From an uncultured Planctomycetota bacterium (GTDB lineage Bacteria; Planctomycetota; Phycisphaerae; SM23-33), in NCBI GenBank assembly GCA_903892515.1, contig CAITIS010000098.1, positions 62,001 through 126,000 of the forward strand: a stretch of DNA of 64,000 nt, read 5' to 3'. Numbering within the stretch: position 1 is the first letter of the stretch; every line of letters starts with the position of its first letter. Both the position numbers and the translations under genes were made by a program. Positions 8,520 through 17,793 of this stretch are shown here, piece by piece. Under the pieces are notes generated by a model. It searched no databases, was not told the origin of the DNA, and saw nothing but the letters and a program-made list of their open reading frames with translations.

Positions 8520-10952
8520 TTACTGCGACACGGCTCGCGTGGCTGGAGCCAAAGTGGTGGACGCGGGGACGGCATTCAGCAGTTCCGCCATCGTGGCGCG
8601 GAGCATCCAACTCGTATCTCCGCCGGCGGGAAGGAGTACCTCGCCATCGTTTGTGACTGTTGCTCGTGCTCCGCAAAGTGGGATCACGTGGTTGGTGATC
8701 ATGATGGCCTTCTCTGAGTCGATGGTGCCGGCGGCCAAGTCCACAGCTGCCAGATACGCCCCGCGTGAGTCGCTGTAAAGGAGCAGCGTGCGGCCCTTCG
8801 CCCAGATCAACTGCGGGTCGGAGACATCCTGCAAAGGCTTGCTCGGCGCCAGAAGTCTTGGCGCGGTCCAAGACGTGCCGGTCGCGGAGGTCATGTGGCA
8901 CAGTCCGGCGCCAAAGTTGCTAAAGACCAAGTGCACGCGCCCCGTGCTATCGGCGGTTAACTGTGGGTGGAAGTAGTTCGCGTTCTTGAGCTCGCCTTCT
9001 TCCACGGTGAACGGCTCCAGGGCCTGAATCTCCTGGAACGACTTGGCAGACGCGGCAAAACTCCGCCACAGCACGAGGCAGTCGCCGTTCTCCCGCTGAA
9101 GCAGGGCCGGTGCCGTCAGCGGCCAGCCGCTAACCACGCCGATGGCGACCGGACGCGGCGTCGTCCACACGTTGCCGTCGCGCGTGGAGGTGAGGAACAG
9201 GCGATACCCGGCCGTGGTCGCATACTGAAGCGAAAGGCGGTTGGAAAAGAAGGCCAGCTGCACGGTGCCGTCGCGCGTGGCCAGGGCAGCCGGGTGGATG
9301 TTTTCGAAGACGCCTGAGAACGGCGCCGGTGTTGGTGGCGTCCATGTCAGACAGTCGGAACTCTGGGAGAGGACGATCGCCCCCTGGCGGCAGCCGATGG
9401 CGAGGTGTCGGCCGCCTTCGAGCGTCACCACGTTCACGTCCGCGAGGGAGCCGCCGAGTTCCGTCTGCGTCCAATGGAAGGGGCTGTCAAGGTTGGCGAA
9501 GAAACCGTACCGCCCACCGGGGCGGATGTCGGCTTGCACCTGGAACCTCTCGCTCCGGCCCGGCACTTCGTATGCGAACGTGTACCGGCCGGGCTTGAAA
9601 TTGTTGCGGGCCCAGTCCACGCCGATAGTCTGGTCTCCGTAGGTGATCTTGCCTCCAGGCGGCAGGGCGGCGGTCTGGATCCACGCCCTCGGTTGCAGGG
9701 TGGGTGGATTAGTCGTCATGGGCCGGAAAGTCGCCTTCACTTGGACGCTGTGGACGATGAAGTTGTCTTTCCACGTCCCGGTCTCGATGTGGACCACTTT
9801 TATGCCTGGCGGGATAGTGGCCTCCAGATGGCAGATCTCACGACCGGGCTTTTTCTTCCAGGACAGGCTGGCCAGCGGGATAGTGCCGGGGTTGGGCCCG
9901 CCCGCGACGACGAAGCACTGGAACTGTCCGCCCGAATGCGTGTTCAACTGCTCCACGTCACAATCGAACTCCATCCGCTCAAGTTCCTGCCCCGGCACCG
10001 ACACGAAGGCGAATTTCCAGTCGGGCGAGCCGGGGCCGGCAGAGAGGAAGTAGGCGCGTCGCTGAGTCGCCTCCTCGCTGAGCATCAACGTGGTCGAAGG
10101 GCTGTCGGGTTTGAGCACGTACAGGCAGGGCGCATCCGGCAACGGCTGATCGGCCGGAATGGACAGGAATGTCTCCGCGACACGCTGAGCATCCAGGACC
10201 ACCTGTCCGCCCCGGTTCGGATCATTCCACACGCAATCGCGAAGGCGAGACCAAGTGGCCAGGGCCGCCGTCGCGTCACCAGCAGCTGCCTGCGCGGCGG
10301 CCAGATCCGAGAGAATCCGCGTCAGGAGATGTCGGTCGCGGTCCTCCACGTCGGCGAACTCCGCGGCGACCTTGGCCAACCCCGCAGCCGCCGACTTGGC
10401 GTCCTTCAGTTCGCCCACCTGGATGCGGGCGATCCAGATCGCCAGCGACATGCGCCCGCGGCCGCTGAACGCCTTCTCCTCCTGGACGTGCTGATAGGCG
10501 TCAACCGCCTCCTTCCAGTGCCCGGCGAGCTGGCATGCATGGCCGTACCAAAGCCAGTCCAGCGCCTCGACGCCCTCGCCGGCGGTGGCGAGGCCTTGGC
10601 CGATTTCCATGGCGCGGGTGTAGTTGCCTTCAGCGATCGACTCCTGCTCGGCCTTACGGAGCTCGGCCAATTGGTGGGGGAGCTCCATAACGATGGAGTT
10701 GACGATCAATTTGGCTCGGCCGGCGGTCTCCAAGTCGTCGATAAGGATCGCCCTGCGGACGGCCTCCATGGCGGGAAACCCGATCTGAATGAGGCGCTGC
10801 GTCGCATCCTCGCGGACGGCCCAGCAGTCGCTGCCCAGTTGCTTGATGAGCGCGTCGATCTGCTCCGGTGCGGCGGGCGTGCTTCGCGCCCTCGCCCACG
10901 TGGCACATAGCGCCATGACGGTGATCAGTACAAAGACTGCTCGCTGGGACAT
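8520..10952 (-). CDS. Secreted protein: HEAT/TPR-like N-terminus and sialidase (BNR) fold
   Basis: An 810-residue protein from the ATG at 10952, with GGGAG 9 bases upstream and a signal peptide (MSQRAVFVLITVMALCATWA). Residues ~28-90 look like a HEAT-type pair of helices (IDALIKQLGSDCWAVREDAT), ~95-260 like TPR-style helices (GNYTRAMEIGQGLATAGEGV), and ~480-800 like a six-bladed sialidase/neuraminidase beta-propeller (HWTQTELGGSLADVNVV, LFLTSTRDGNVWTTPRPVAI, YFHPQLTADSTGRVHLVFS). An exported role in cleaving or sensing glycans is possible, but catalytic residues cannot be assigned by eye, so it may only bind. It is alone in its orientation; the divergent neighbour is a GH4 glycosidase. Confidence 0.7.
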   Translation of the reverse strand: MSQRAVFVLITVMALCATWARARSTPAAPEQIDALIKQLGSDCWAVREDATQRLIQIGFPAMEAVRRAILIDDLETAGRAKLIVNSIVMELPHQLAELRKAEQESIAEGNYTRAMEIGQGLATAGEGVEALDWLWYGHACQLAGHWKEAVDAYQHVQEEKAFSGRGRMSLAIWIARIQVGELKDAKSAAAGLAKVAAEFADVEDRDRHLLTRILSDLAAAQAAAGDATAALATWSRLRDCVWNDPNRGGQVVLDAQRVAETFLSIPADQPLPDAPCLYVLKPDSPSTTLMLSEEATQRRAYFLSAGPGSPDWKFAFVSVPGQELERMEFDCDVEQLNTHSGGQFQCFVVAGGPNPGTIPLASLSWKKKPGREICHLEATIPPGIKVVHIETGTWKDNFIVHSVQVKATFRPMTTNPPTLQPRAWIQTAALPPGGKITYGDQTIGVDWARNNFKPGRYTFAYEVPGRSERFQVQADIRPGGRYGFFANLDSPFHWTQTELGGSLADVNVVTLEGGRHLAIGCRQGAIVLSQSSDCLTWTPPTPAPFSGVFENIHPAALATRDGTVQLAFFSNRLSLQYATTAGYRLFLTSTRDGNVWTTPRPVAIGVVSGWPLTAPALLQRENGDCLVLWRSFAASAKSFQEIQALEPFTVEEGELKNANYFHPQLTADSTGRVHLVFSNFGAGLCHMTSATGTSWTAPRLLAPSKPLQDVSDPQLIWAKGRTLLLYSDSRGAYLAAVDLAAGTIDSEKAIMITNHVIPLCGARATVTNDGEVLLPAGGDTSWMLRATMAELLNAVPASTTLAPATRAVSQ

Positions 10953-11196
10953 CTTTGTCTCCCGGTTTCTTCACCACGGTCGCGCCGCACTCAATGTTCA
11001 GTTCAGCATGGCGATGATGGCTGACTATAACCACAGGACGGGCCCGCATCTATTGCGTCTCCCAGCTGGGTCACAGGTTTTACGCCGCCTTGCGGAAGCA
11101 GCTCTTCAGCGGCCCGCCCATCCGACAGATTAGCTGGACGGCGCAGGCGATGCCCGGTAATGTGCCGATTCATTCTGAAAACCAAGGAGTGCTTCT

Positions 11197-12597
11197 GTGA
11201 CCAAGATCGCGTTTATGGGTGCTGGCAGCACGGTGTTCGCCAAGAACGTCCTGGGTGATTCGCTGCTGACGCCGGCGCTGCAGGACTCGCACATCGCCTT
11301 GTACGATATTGACGCCGATCGGCTGCGCGAGTCCAGGCTCATGCTCGACACGCTCAACGCCAACGTGAACAAGAATCGCGCCACGATCACCGGACACCTG
11401 GGCGTGCGCAACCGCCGCGTGGCCCTGACGGACGCCGACTTCGTGGTCAACGCCATCCAGGTAGGCGGCTACAAGCCCGCCACCGTCATCGATTTTGACA
11501 TACCCAAGAAGTACGGCCTGCGGCAGACCATCGCCGACACGCTGGGCATCGGCGGCATCTTCCGGGCGCTGCGGACCATCCCGGTCGTGCTGGACTTTGC
11601 CCGCGACATGGAAGCGGTCTGCCCCGACGCCTGGTTCCTCAACTACACCAATCCCATGGCCATGATTACCGCGGGCCTGCTGCGAGGATCGAGCATCCGC
11701 ACGGTGGGCCTGTGCCACAGCGTCGATGGCTGCGCGCCGGGGCTGTTGTGGTTCCTGGACCTGCCCATGCCCAGAGGGCTCCAGTGGCAGGTGGCCGGCA
11801 TCAACCACCAGGCCTGGCTGCTGGAGATCACCGACGGTGGCAAGGACCTGTATCCGCGAATCAAGAAGGTTGCCGCCGCCAAGCTGGCGGAGATCGCCCG
11901 CCGCGGCGGCGGGCGGAAAGTGGTGGACTCTGCCCGGGCCAAACTGGGCGATCAGTGGCAGCAGGATCCGCTGGCCCGGGCGGCTCACGACATGGTGCGG
12001 CTGCGTTTGATGCTCGAACTGGGCTATTACATCACGGAGTCCTCCGAGCACAACGCCGAATACTCGCCGCTGTGGATCAAGCGGACGCACCCCGAGTTGA
12101 TCGACGCCTACAACATCCCGCTGGACGAATACCCGCGGCGGTGCGTCAACCAGATCAATGGCTGGAAGCGCCAGCGCGACCAGATCGTTCACAACAAGCA
12201 GCTGTCCCACACGCGCTCGCACGAGTACGCGTCGTACATCATGGAGGCCTGCATCACGGGCGTGCCCGTTCGCATCGGCGGCAACGTGATGAACACAGGC
12301 CTTATCACCAACCTGCCGGCCAAGGCCTGCGTCGAGGTGCCCTGCCTGGTCGACCGCAACGGCGTCCAGGGCACGCACGTGGGCGACCTGCCCGAAGCAT
12401 GCGCAGCCATGAACCGCACGAATATCAACCCGCAGATCCTGGCGGTCGAGGCCGTGCTCACTGGCAAGAAGGATTGCGTGTACCAGGCGGCGATGCTGGA
12501 CCCCCACACGGCCGCTGAACTGAGCATCGACGAAATCCGCAGCATGTGCGACGACCTGATAGTCGCCCATGGCCAGATGCTGCCGAAGCTCCGGTAG
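11197..12597 (+). CDS. Glycoside hydrolase family 4 (alpha-galactosidase/alpha-glucosidase type)
   Basis: 466 residues, the usual GH4 length. GTG start at 11197 with AAGGAG 7 bases upstream. GH4 enzymes use NAD+ and Mn2+ to cleave glycosides by a redox elimination mechanism in the cytoplasm. The N-terminal Rossmann motif GAGSTVFAKNVLGD (residues 8-21), the substrate motif NYTNPMA (149-155), the metal-binding pair C173-H174 (GLCHSVDG) and N203-H204 (GINHQAW) are all present. Substrate specificity cannot be fixed; the sequence is of the MelA/AglA type. The short 140-bp gap to the sigma-factor gene suggests possible but unproven co-transcription. Confidence 0.9.
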   Translation: MTKIAFMGAGSTVFAKNVLGDSLLTPALQDSHIALYDIDADRLRESRLMLDTLNANVNKNRATITGHLGVRNRRVALTDADFVVNAIQVGGYKPATVIDFDIPKKYGLRQTIADTLGIGGIFRALRTIPVVLDFARDMEAVCPDAWFLNYTNPMAMITAGLLRGSSIRTVGLCHSVDGCAPGLLWFLDLPMPRGLQWQVAGINHQAWLLEITDGGKDLYPRIKKVAAAKLAEIARRGGGRKVVDSARAKLGDQWQQDPLARAAHDMVRLRLMLELGYYITESSEHNAEYSPLWIKRTHPELIDAYNIPLDEYPRRCVNQINGWKRQRDQIVHNKQLSHTRSHEYASYIMEACITGVPVRIGGNVMNTGLITNLPAKACVEVPCLVDRNGVQGTHVGDLPEACAAMNRTNINPQILAVEAVLTGKKDCVYQAAMLDPHTAAELSIDEIRSMCDDLIVAHGQMLPKLR

Positions 12598-12737
12598 GCC
12601 CGGCGGATAATCGTCTGGTGGGGCCGCGGCTGGAAAAGCCATGCGGTCGGGCGGCCTCGCTGGACATGTGCGCGCTCTGTCTTTGGATGTTATCCGAATT
12701 ATTCTCCAACCTTTGGACCTTCCGGGACGACTAGAGA

Positions 12738-13808
12738 GTGGAGAGCGAAACAGACAACGTGAGCAGTGATGACGCAGAGCTTGTGGCCTCAGCGCTGGCG
12801 GGTGGGCCCGAAGCCTTCGGCCCGATCGTCGAGCGATACCAAGACGCCGTATTCGGCGTGGCCTTGGCGCGGGTCAGCAACTTTCACGATGCTCAGGATG
12901 TCGCCCAGGCGGTGCTTGTCGAGGCCTTCGGACGGCTGGCGAATCTGCGTGAGCCGGCCAAGCTGGGCGCGTGGCTGCGAAAGATGGCGATCCATCGCAG
13001 CCTGGACCTGCTGCGGCGGCGCAAGGATATGATCGACCTGGATGATGTGCCCGAGCCACCGGCCAGGCCCTCGGCCAGCGGCGACCTCCGCGAGGAGGTG
13101 CTGCGGGCCATTGCCAAACTGGGCAAGCCGCAGCGCGAGGCCGTCACGCTGTTCTACATTAACGGCTACTCTGCCGCCGAGGTGGCCTCGGTGTGCGGCG
13201 TGCCAGTCAGCACCGTAAAGGCCCGCTTGCACGAAGCGCGGGCCAGGCTGAAAGAGGAGATGGTTCGCGTGGTCGAGGACGTGCTGAAATCCGAGGCCCC
13301 CAAGGACGACTTCGCCGCTGGCGTGTACGACGCCATCACCCAGTCGCTGTCCTGGTCGGCCCGGGTCCAAGCGATCGCCAGCATCGGTCCCCGCGGCGTG
13401 CAAGGCTGGTTGCGAGCGATGGCCTCGCCGCAGTGGCGACACCGCCGCACCGCCGTGGTACACCAGGAGCGGCTGCGCAGCCCCGAGAACATCGAGACGA
13501 TGCTGGATGTCCTGAAACAGGCGTTGCACGACCCCAACAAGAAGGTCCGGCGCTCGGCCGCCGAGGCCGTGCTGCGCCTGGATGTCGATGAGCAGCGCAA
13601 GCGGCGCGAACTGCTGCCGCTGGTGGTGCCGCTGCTGAGCGATCCCAGCGGCCGAGTCCGGCGGATGACGGCCTTTAACCTGCTGCCGTACGCCGATACG
13701 GTGCCGATGGATTTGGCGCTCGACGCCCTGCTGCGGGAGCCGAATCCCAAGAAGCGCTGGGAGTTGACGGAGCTGATGAAACGCATCGTGGCCAGAGCGG
13801 GCAAGTAA
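12738..13808 (+). CDS. ECF-type RNA polymerase sigma factor with C-terminal HEAT-like repeats
   Basis: 356 residues, almost twice the usual ECF length. GTG start at 12738. Residues ~10-100 are region 2 (FGPIVERYQDAVFGVALARV, then DAQDVAQAVLVEAFGRL), ~118-175 are region 4 with the helix-turn-helix (GYSAAEVASVCGVPVSTVKA). Beyond residue 200 come helical repeats of HEAT type (VRRSAAEAVLRLDVDEQRKR, VRRMTAFNLLPYA) that are not part of a normal sigma factor. Such additions in planctomycetes probably bind partners or regulate activity. No anti-sigma gene lies beside it. DNA targets are unknown. Confidence 0.85.
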   Translation: MESETDNVSSDDAELVASALAGGPEAFGPIVERYQDAVFGVALARVSNFHDAQDVAQAVLVEAFGRLANLREPAKLGAWLRKMAIHRSLDLLRRRKDMIDLDDVPEPPARPSASGDLREEVLRAIAKLGKPQREAVTLFYINGYSAAEVASVCGVPVSTVKARLHEARARLKEEMVRVVEDVLKSEAPKDDFAAGVYDAITQSLSWSARVQAIASIGPRGVQGWLRAMASPQWRHRRTAVVHQERLRSPENIETMLDVLKQALHDPNKKVRRSAAEAVLRLDVDEQRKRRELLPLVVPLLSDPSGRVRRMTAFNLLPYADTVPMDLALDALLREPNPKKRWELTELMKRIVARAGK

Positions 13809-13907
13809 CCCGCAAGGCCGCGGCAAATGGAAATATGGGCGGTAGAACGGCGTCAGGGCCGGAACACGTGAACGCGTGCCCGCTTCACGCGAAAGTTCTG
13901 ACGCCGG

Positions 13908-13945
13908 CCGGCGCGGGAGGGCACTCCGCGCCGGACCGCCCGCTT
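13908..13945 (+). terminator. Hairpin terminator after sigma-factor gene
   Basis: CCGGCGCGG (13908-13916) pairs with CCGCGCCGG (13926-13934) around a 9-base loop; TTGTTTTCG follows shortly. It lies 100 bases past the stop. Confidence 0.5.
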
Positions 13946-13974
13946 GTTTTCGTATGTAGGTGCCCTGGTTAGGT

Positions 13975-14132
13975 CTTTTCAGGGCAGTAACGGCAGCACG
14001 CAGTTCCGGATCGTTTGCTCTTCTGTGCAATACGTCCCTCAGCAGCCGGACCTTCACTGGCACATCCGGTGCCCGAGCCAGCACTCGCTCTGCGGCAGAT
14101 GCCAGCAATTCTTGCATGTCGATAGTCTCCAC
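13975..14132 (-). pseudogene. N-terminal gene fragment of unknown family
   Basis: From a GTG at 14132 (GGGG 5 bases upstream) the minus strand reads MQELLASAAERVLARAPDVP, VKVRLLRDVLHRRANDPELR, AAVTALKR and then loses protein-like character. It resembles N-terminal segments of planctomycete/Firmicutes proteins of the squalene-cyclase-like type, but this is only an impression. The frame would run antisense through the whole sigma gene, so the rest is not real. Probably a gene remnant. Confidence 0.3.
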
Positions 14133-14189
14133 TCATTCCCCTTGCCTATCAAGGAATGACTGGATGTACGCTACGCGGGGCGACGAAGG

Positions 14190-14843
14190 CTACCCGTCGC
14201 GGAGCCTCGCCCGGCCACGGAGGTTCTTCGGAAGCTTGGCCCGTTTATCCTGGGCAACCGTCAATGGCGTGAAGTTCGACGCCATATCCACCATGTTGGC
14301 GGGCAGACGAAACGCCCCGATGGTCACCGTACTGGCTGTCTCGGTCCTGCTGGCGAACGGTACGGGCGGGTTGACGTGATCTTGCTGTTGTTTGAACGCC
14401 GACGAATCGATCGGCTGGTCGGACCAGGCCAGCACATATCGGTAGGTGGTCTTGGTCTGCGTGCCGCCGCCAAGCTTCTTCTCGGTGGTGCTTTCCTGGT
14501 TTTCTTTCCACTGAAACATCTCGACCTTCCGCTGCAGCCTGATGGCCGAGGCTGATACGCCGAACTCTTCATCCGTCAGGATGTCCTTGGTGCCGGCCTT
14601 ACCGGTCATGTGGACCGGCTTGCCGTCGTTGGCGGGATCGACGCGGTCGCTGGCGACGGAGACCGTGTTGGCGGCCCCTTCCTTCAGCGTTCTGGCCTGT
14701 CGCACGGCCCGGCCTTCGTTCCAGAGCAGGACGGCGAACGCGGCCAGGAACAATACGATGCCTAAGAGAATTCCCTTGAAGGCGTTTCCGAGCCGCTGTC
14801 CAAAAGACTGCTGCGTTACTTCCGTGAACTCGTCGGGCGACAT
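14190..14843 (-). pseudogene. TMEM43-family membrane protein, truncated at the C-terminus
   Basis: ATG at 14843 with GAGGTG upstream. Residues ~23-42 form a membrane helix (ILLGIVLFLAAFAVLLWNEG), followed by the family-typical RAVRQARTLKEGA and an extracytoplasmic domain (EMFQWKENQ, TTYRYVLAWSDQPIDSSAFK, GAFRLPANMV). TMEM43 proteins are normally about 350-400 residues with further membrane helices at the C-terminus; this copy stops at residue 217, right after LPKNLRGRARLRDG. Sequence past the stop does not continue the family in any frame, so the gene was cut by a rearrangement instead of a simple frameshift. It might be expressed as a short protein, but loss of function is likely. Confidence 0.6.
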
Positions 14844-14871
14844 GGCAGCACCTCACTCGGATCAAGAAGCC

Positions 14872-15432
14872 TTACGCGGTTTGAGATAGACCGGCGACCC
14901 GCTTGCCGGTGACGTTCAATATGTCCAGCTTGCCGGGCAGATTCTGCCTGCGCACGGGAACCATGTCCACCACGTCCAACCCACAGGTGGCAAGCACCTT
15001 TTCCAGGCTGACCGTGCATGCCGGGGCGCCGCCGCCACCGCCGCCAGCGACGCAAATGCCGACAGCGTGCTTGCCCTGGATGCCGCTCTTGCCGTCTGCG
15101 TGCATGCAGGTTCGCCTGAGCCGGTCGAGGAACGCACGCAAGCTTTCGCTGAGGTCACTGAAGTACACCGGGGTGCAGAACGCCACCGCGCCGGCCTGCC
15201 GGATCCCTTCGACCAGCGATGAAAACTCATCATCGATGACGCACTTGCCTTGGGTTCGGCAGATGCCCCATCCATCATCGCCACATTGGCGGCATCGTTC
15301 GATCCGCAGTTCAGGCAGGAACTCTTGATGGCAATGGGCGCCTTCGCCGGCGGCGCCCGCCATGAAGGCGTCAGAGGCCTGTGCGGTCTGGCCCTTTGTG
15401 TTGCGGCTGCCGTTGATCACCAGGATGTTCAT
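14872..15432 (-). CDS. NADPH-dependent FMN reductase / flavodoxin-fold protein
   Basis: 186 residues from the ATG at 15432 (AAAGGAGA 6 bases upstream). The N-terminus MNILVINGSRNTKGQTAQ is the FMN-phosphate-binding loop of flavodoxin-like NAD(P)H reductases of the iron-sulfur flavoprotein group. A cysteine-rich stretch (ERCRQCGDDGWGICRTQGKC) lies where ISF-type proteins bind a [4Fe-4S] cluster, followed by FCTPVYFSDLSESLRAFLDR, the second flavin loop. It probably carries electrons in the cytoplasm; its partner is unknown. The PEP-CTERM cluster lies upstream in the same orientation but is separated by a hairpin. Confidence 0.8.
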   Translation of the reverse strand: MNILVINGSRNTKGQTAQASDAFMAGAAGEGAHCHQEFLPELRIERCRQCGDDGWGICRTQGKCVIDDEFSSLVEGIRQAGAVAFCTPVYFSDLSESLRAFLDRLRRTCMHADGKSGIQGKHAVGICVAGGGGGGAPACTVSLEKVLATCGLDVVDMVPVRRQNLPGKLDILNVTGKRVAGLSQTA

Positions 15433-15591
15433 GATCTCTCCTTTGGCCCAGATGGTTTGTGCTCGCACCATAGCTTGCTCGCATCGCACATTCAATTCTT
15501 CGTTGTGCCCTTCCGGTGGCGTGCCCAGGCCGATGCAATGTCTCATCGCCTGCGCACAAAAAAAGAGGCCGTTATCAGGCCCCTTCTCGCT

Positions 15592-15704
15592 CACCAGTCT
15601 AATTGGCGAAGGCGCGAACGCGAAACATCCGGCCCCTTTGGCCGACGGTCGGATAAGGGTCCGCACCGCCGCGCCAAAGGGGCCTCTCTTCCACAATGCT
15701 GTGG
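15592..15704 (-). repeat. PEP-CTERM cluster module, 3' part (hairpin after first gene)
   Basis: Contains the long stem GGCCCCTTTGGC / GCCAAAGGGGCC found after each of the four tandem PEP-CTERM genes. Here the module ends the cluster and the 5' half is absent. It probably acts as terminator or 3' stabiliser. Confidence 0.65.
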
Positions 15705-16763
15705 TTACTTGCTGTTCTTACGCCGCAGGGCCGCCAGGCCGCCGATGACCAGCAAGCTCAGCGTGGCCGGCTCGGGAACGGTGGTTCCGCTTAGCAGCAA
15801 GTCGGTGCCGCTGCTCCCGTAGATGTCCGAGTAGGTCGTGGCCCCGATCGAATCCAACTCCGTCACCTCTGAGCTGACGAAGTACATCGTGCTCGAGTCC
15901 AAAGGAGTGGAAAAGGTTCCGGTGAAGACGCCGCTGGAGCCGTCATACGCACACGCGGCGGACGCTGCCGAACTCAGAGTCGTCCAATAGATGTACCCCA
16001 TAGGATCCGTGGACGAAGTGTTCTTGTAGCACATGAGATCGACCGAGTACGAATTGTCGGCGTTGTGCAGCCTGATCTGCTCGAACTGCTGCACTGCGGC
16101 GGGATCGGAATTGGTGTGCTGAAGCACGTCGATGGAGAAGCCTTTGGCCGCGGCAGCGGTGGGAGACAGGCCCCACTTCCCGTTCGTGTAGTAACTGTTG
16201 GTTTCGTGTCCGCTGACATTGGTGTACTGTGCCATCGTGCCAGTCCACGGCTGATACACCGTTACCGTCCCGGCGGCCAGGCCGGCGTCGGGAACGACCG
16301 TGCCGCCCTTGGCGCTGGCCCGAAAACTCGCCGAACTGGTCGTCACGCTTGCCTGGTCGAACATGTAGACGCTCATGTTCACCGTCGTGCCGTTGGGATC
16401 AGAGGTGTAGAACTGCCCCCAGCCACCGGCGAGGTCGTTATGCTGCGCGTACTCGTCACGCGTGGCGTTGTAGCTGGCCTCTCCGACCCAATAGAAACTG
16501 TTGAGGTAATCCGAGGGGATCGTGTAGCTGATCGTGGCGTGTCCGGTGGCGTCAACGGTGCCGGTTCCGAAGGTCGTGTTCTTCCAGCCTGTCGGGCCGG
16601 TGTAGAACCCCCAAATGTCCGCGGGGGCGCCGACTTCTGAATTGGGGCAGTTAATCGTCACGGTGCCGGTGGCACCGGCGGAAATCGTGGCGCGGGCCGG
16701 CGTACAAAGGCTCGCAGAAACCAACATCGCCAAACCTAGGGCTGCAATCACTGAATGTTTCAT
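15705..16763 (-). CDS. PEP-CTERM sorted protein 1 of tandem cluster
   Basis: 352 residues; ATG at 16763 with AAAGGAG 8 bases upstream. A signal peptide (MKHSVIAALGLAMLVSASLC ...ARA) leads a Ser/Thr/Tyr/Asn-rich extracellular domain of about 300 residues without recognisable fold, then the sorting tail VPEPATLSLLVIGGLAALRR with KNSK. Exosortase would cut at the PEP motif after export. The tail is nearly identical to those of the next three genes, while the mature domains are unrelated, so the signals and flanks have been conserved or copied. Function of the mature domain is unknown. Confidence 0.85.
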   Translation of the reverse strand: MKHSVIAALGLAMLVSASLCTPARATISAGATGTVTINCPNSEVGAPADIWGFYTGPTGWKNTTFGTGTVDATGHATISYTIPSDYLNSFYWVGEASYNATRDEYAQHNDLAGGWGQFYTSDPNGTTVNMSVYMFDQASVTTSSASFRASAKGGTVVPDAGLAAGTVTVYQPWTGTMAQYTNVSGHETNSYYTNGKWGLSPTAAAAKGFSIDVLQHTNSDPAAVQQFEQIRLHNADNSYSVDLMCYKNTSSTDPMGYIYWTTLSSAASAACAYDGSSGVFTGTFSTPLDSSTMYFVSSEVTELDSIGATTYSDIYGSSGTDLLLSGTTVPEPATLSLLVIGGLAALRRKNSK

Positions 16764-16951
16764 TTTGAGGCTCCTTTGCCGGTTCTTTCGTCCGGCTGTG
16801 TGTAGAGAACTATGAACATTTCGCCTGGCCCCTCAGCCAGGTTCCTCGGCCCTCATCGAAGCTGCTTGCGAATCCTGGGCCCCTTTGGCCGACGGTCGGA
16901 TGAGGGTCCGCACCGCCGCGCCAAAGGGGCCTCTCTTCCACAATGCTGTGG
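16764..16951 (-). repeat. Conserved intergenic module, copy A (leader and terminator hairpin)
   Basis: About 190 bases shared with copies at 17603-17793 and 18550-18734. In transcription order: the stem GGCCCCTTTGGC/GCCAAAGGGGCC (16878-16889 with 16920-16931), then CCTGGCTGAGGGG-CCAGG, GCGAAATGTTCATAG, a small GCCGG/CCGGC hairpin and AAAGGAG before the start codon. It serves as 3' end of one gene and 5' leader of the next. Confidence 0.75.
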
Positions 16952-17602
16952 TTACTTGTTGTTCTCGCGCCGCAGGACCGCCAAGCCGCCGAGGACCAGC
17001 AGGCTCAGCGTGGCCGGCTCGGGGGTTGTCCCGACGAAGGTGGCCGGGGTGAGGCACGCGGAGAAATCGTTAAGGTTACCGTCTGCGCTGATGGTGGGGT
17101 CGACGCTGGGGGGCCCGATCAGGATCTGGAGACTGAAGTCGATGGGGTCGCCTAAGGTGAAGTAGGGGCTGGTGAAGGTAATGCCATTGTTGTCGGTGGC
17201 GTTCTGGCCGCTGAGGCTGTATCCCGAAGAGGAACCAAGCAGGCTAGCGCTATTGGCAGACCCGGAGAAGATGAGGTTGTCGTTGTTGTCGAGGATGGAA
17301 AAGGACAGGTCTGTAACGGCGACGCCGTACAAGTAACCAAAGATGGGTCCGAAGGCGGTACCTGGTGTGGTCGTGGCTGCGAAGGAGAATTCTCCGGTGG
17401 CCGAGCCGGCCCCGAAAGAATTTGGGGCATAGAGCGTGATGTTGACGGGGATATTAGCGCCGCTCAGGATGCCGCTTGTGAGCGTGACGACGGGGTCGCT
17501 GGCGGTGGTAGAGACACCGATGAGTTGTTCAGAAGCCTGGGCCGCCGCGCCGAACGCCAGTATTGCAACAATGTTAACCACTGCAATCATCGAGAGTTTC
17601 AC
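16952..17602 (-). CDS. PEP-CTERM sorted protein 2 of tandem cluster
   Basis: 216 residues from a GTG at 17602, with AAAGGAG in the conserved leader. Signal peptide MKLSMIAVVNIVAILAFGAA then a Ser/Gly/Thr-rich beta domain (SGILSGANIPVNITLYAPNS, FGYLYGVAVTDLSFSILDNN), and a sorting tail PEPATLSLLVLGGLAVLRRE with NNK. No enzyme motif is seen. The GTG start, differing from the ATG of its neighbours, sits at the same distance from the module's ribosome site. Confidence 0.85.
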   Translation of the reverse strand: MKLSMIAVVNIVAILAFGAAAQASEQLIGVSTTASDPVVTLTSGILSGANIPVNITLYAPNSFGAGSATGEFSFAATTTPGTAFGPIFGYLYGVAVTDLSFSILDNNDNLIFSGSANSASLLGSSSGYSLSGQNATDNNGITFTSPYFTLGDPIDFSLQILIGPPSVDPTISADGNLNDFSACLTPATFVGTTPEPATLSLLVLGGLAVLRRENNK

Positions 17603-17793
17603 TTTGAGGCTCCTTTGATGCCGGCTCTTTCGTCCGGCTGTGTGTAGAGAACTATGAACATTTCGCCTCGCCCCTCAGCCAGGTCACTCGTCCCTCATCG
17701 AAACTGCTGGCGAATCCTGGGCCCCTTTGGCCGACGGTCGGATGAGGGTCCGCACCGCCGCGCCAAAGGGGCCTCTCTTCCACAATGCTGTGG
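17603..17793 (-). repeat. Conserved intergenic module, copy B
   Basis: Same order of elements as copy A with few substitutions. The leader hairpin stem GCCGG/CCGGC is kept while its loop differs. The large stem is the identical GGCCCCTTTGGC/GCCAAAGGGGCC. Confidence 0.75.

Noticed and set aside
9405-10910. 501-codon plus-strand frame opposite the sialidase-like gene
   Set aside because: Antisense shadow in GC-rich DNA; the minus-strand protein has a signal peptide, ribosome site and recognisable repeats.
11170-12642. 490-codon minus-strand frame opposite the GH4 gene
   Set aside because: Antisense shadow; composition is rich in Arg, Gly, His and Val with no family resemblance.
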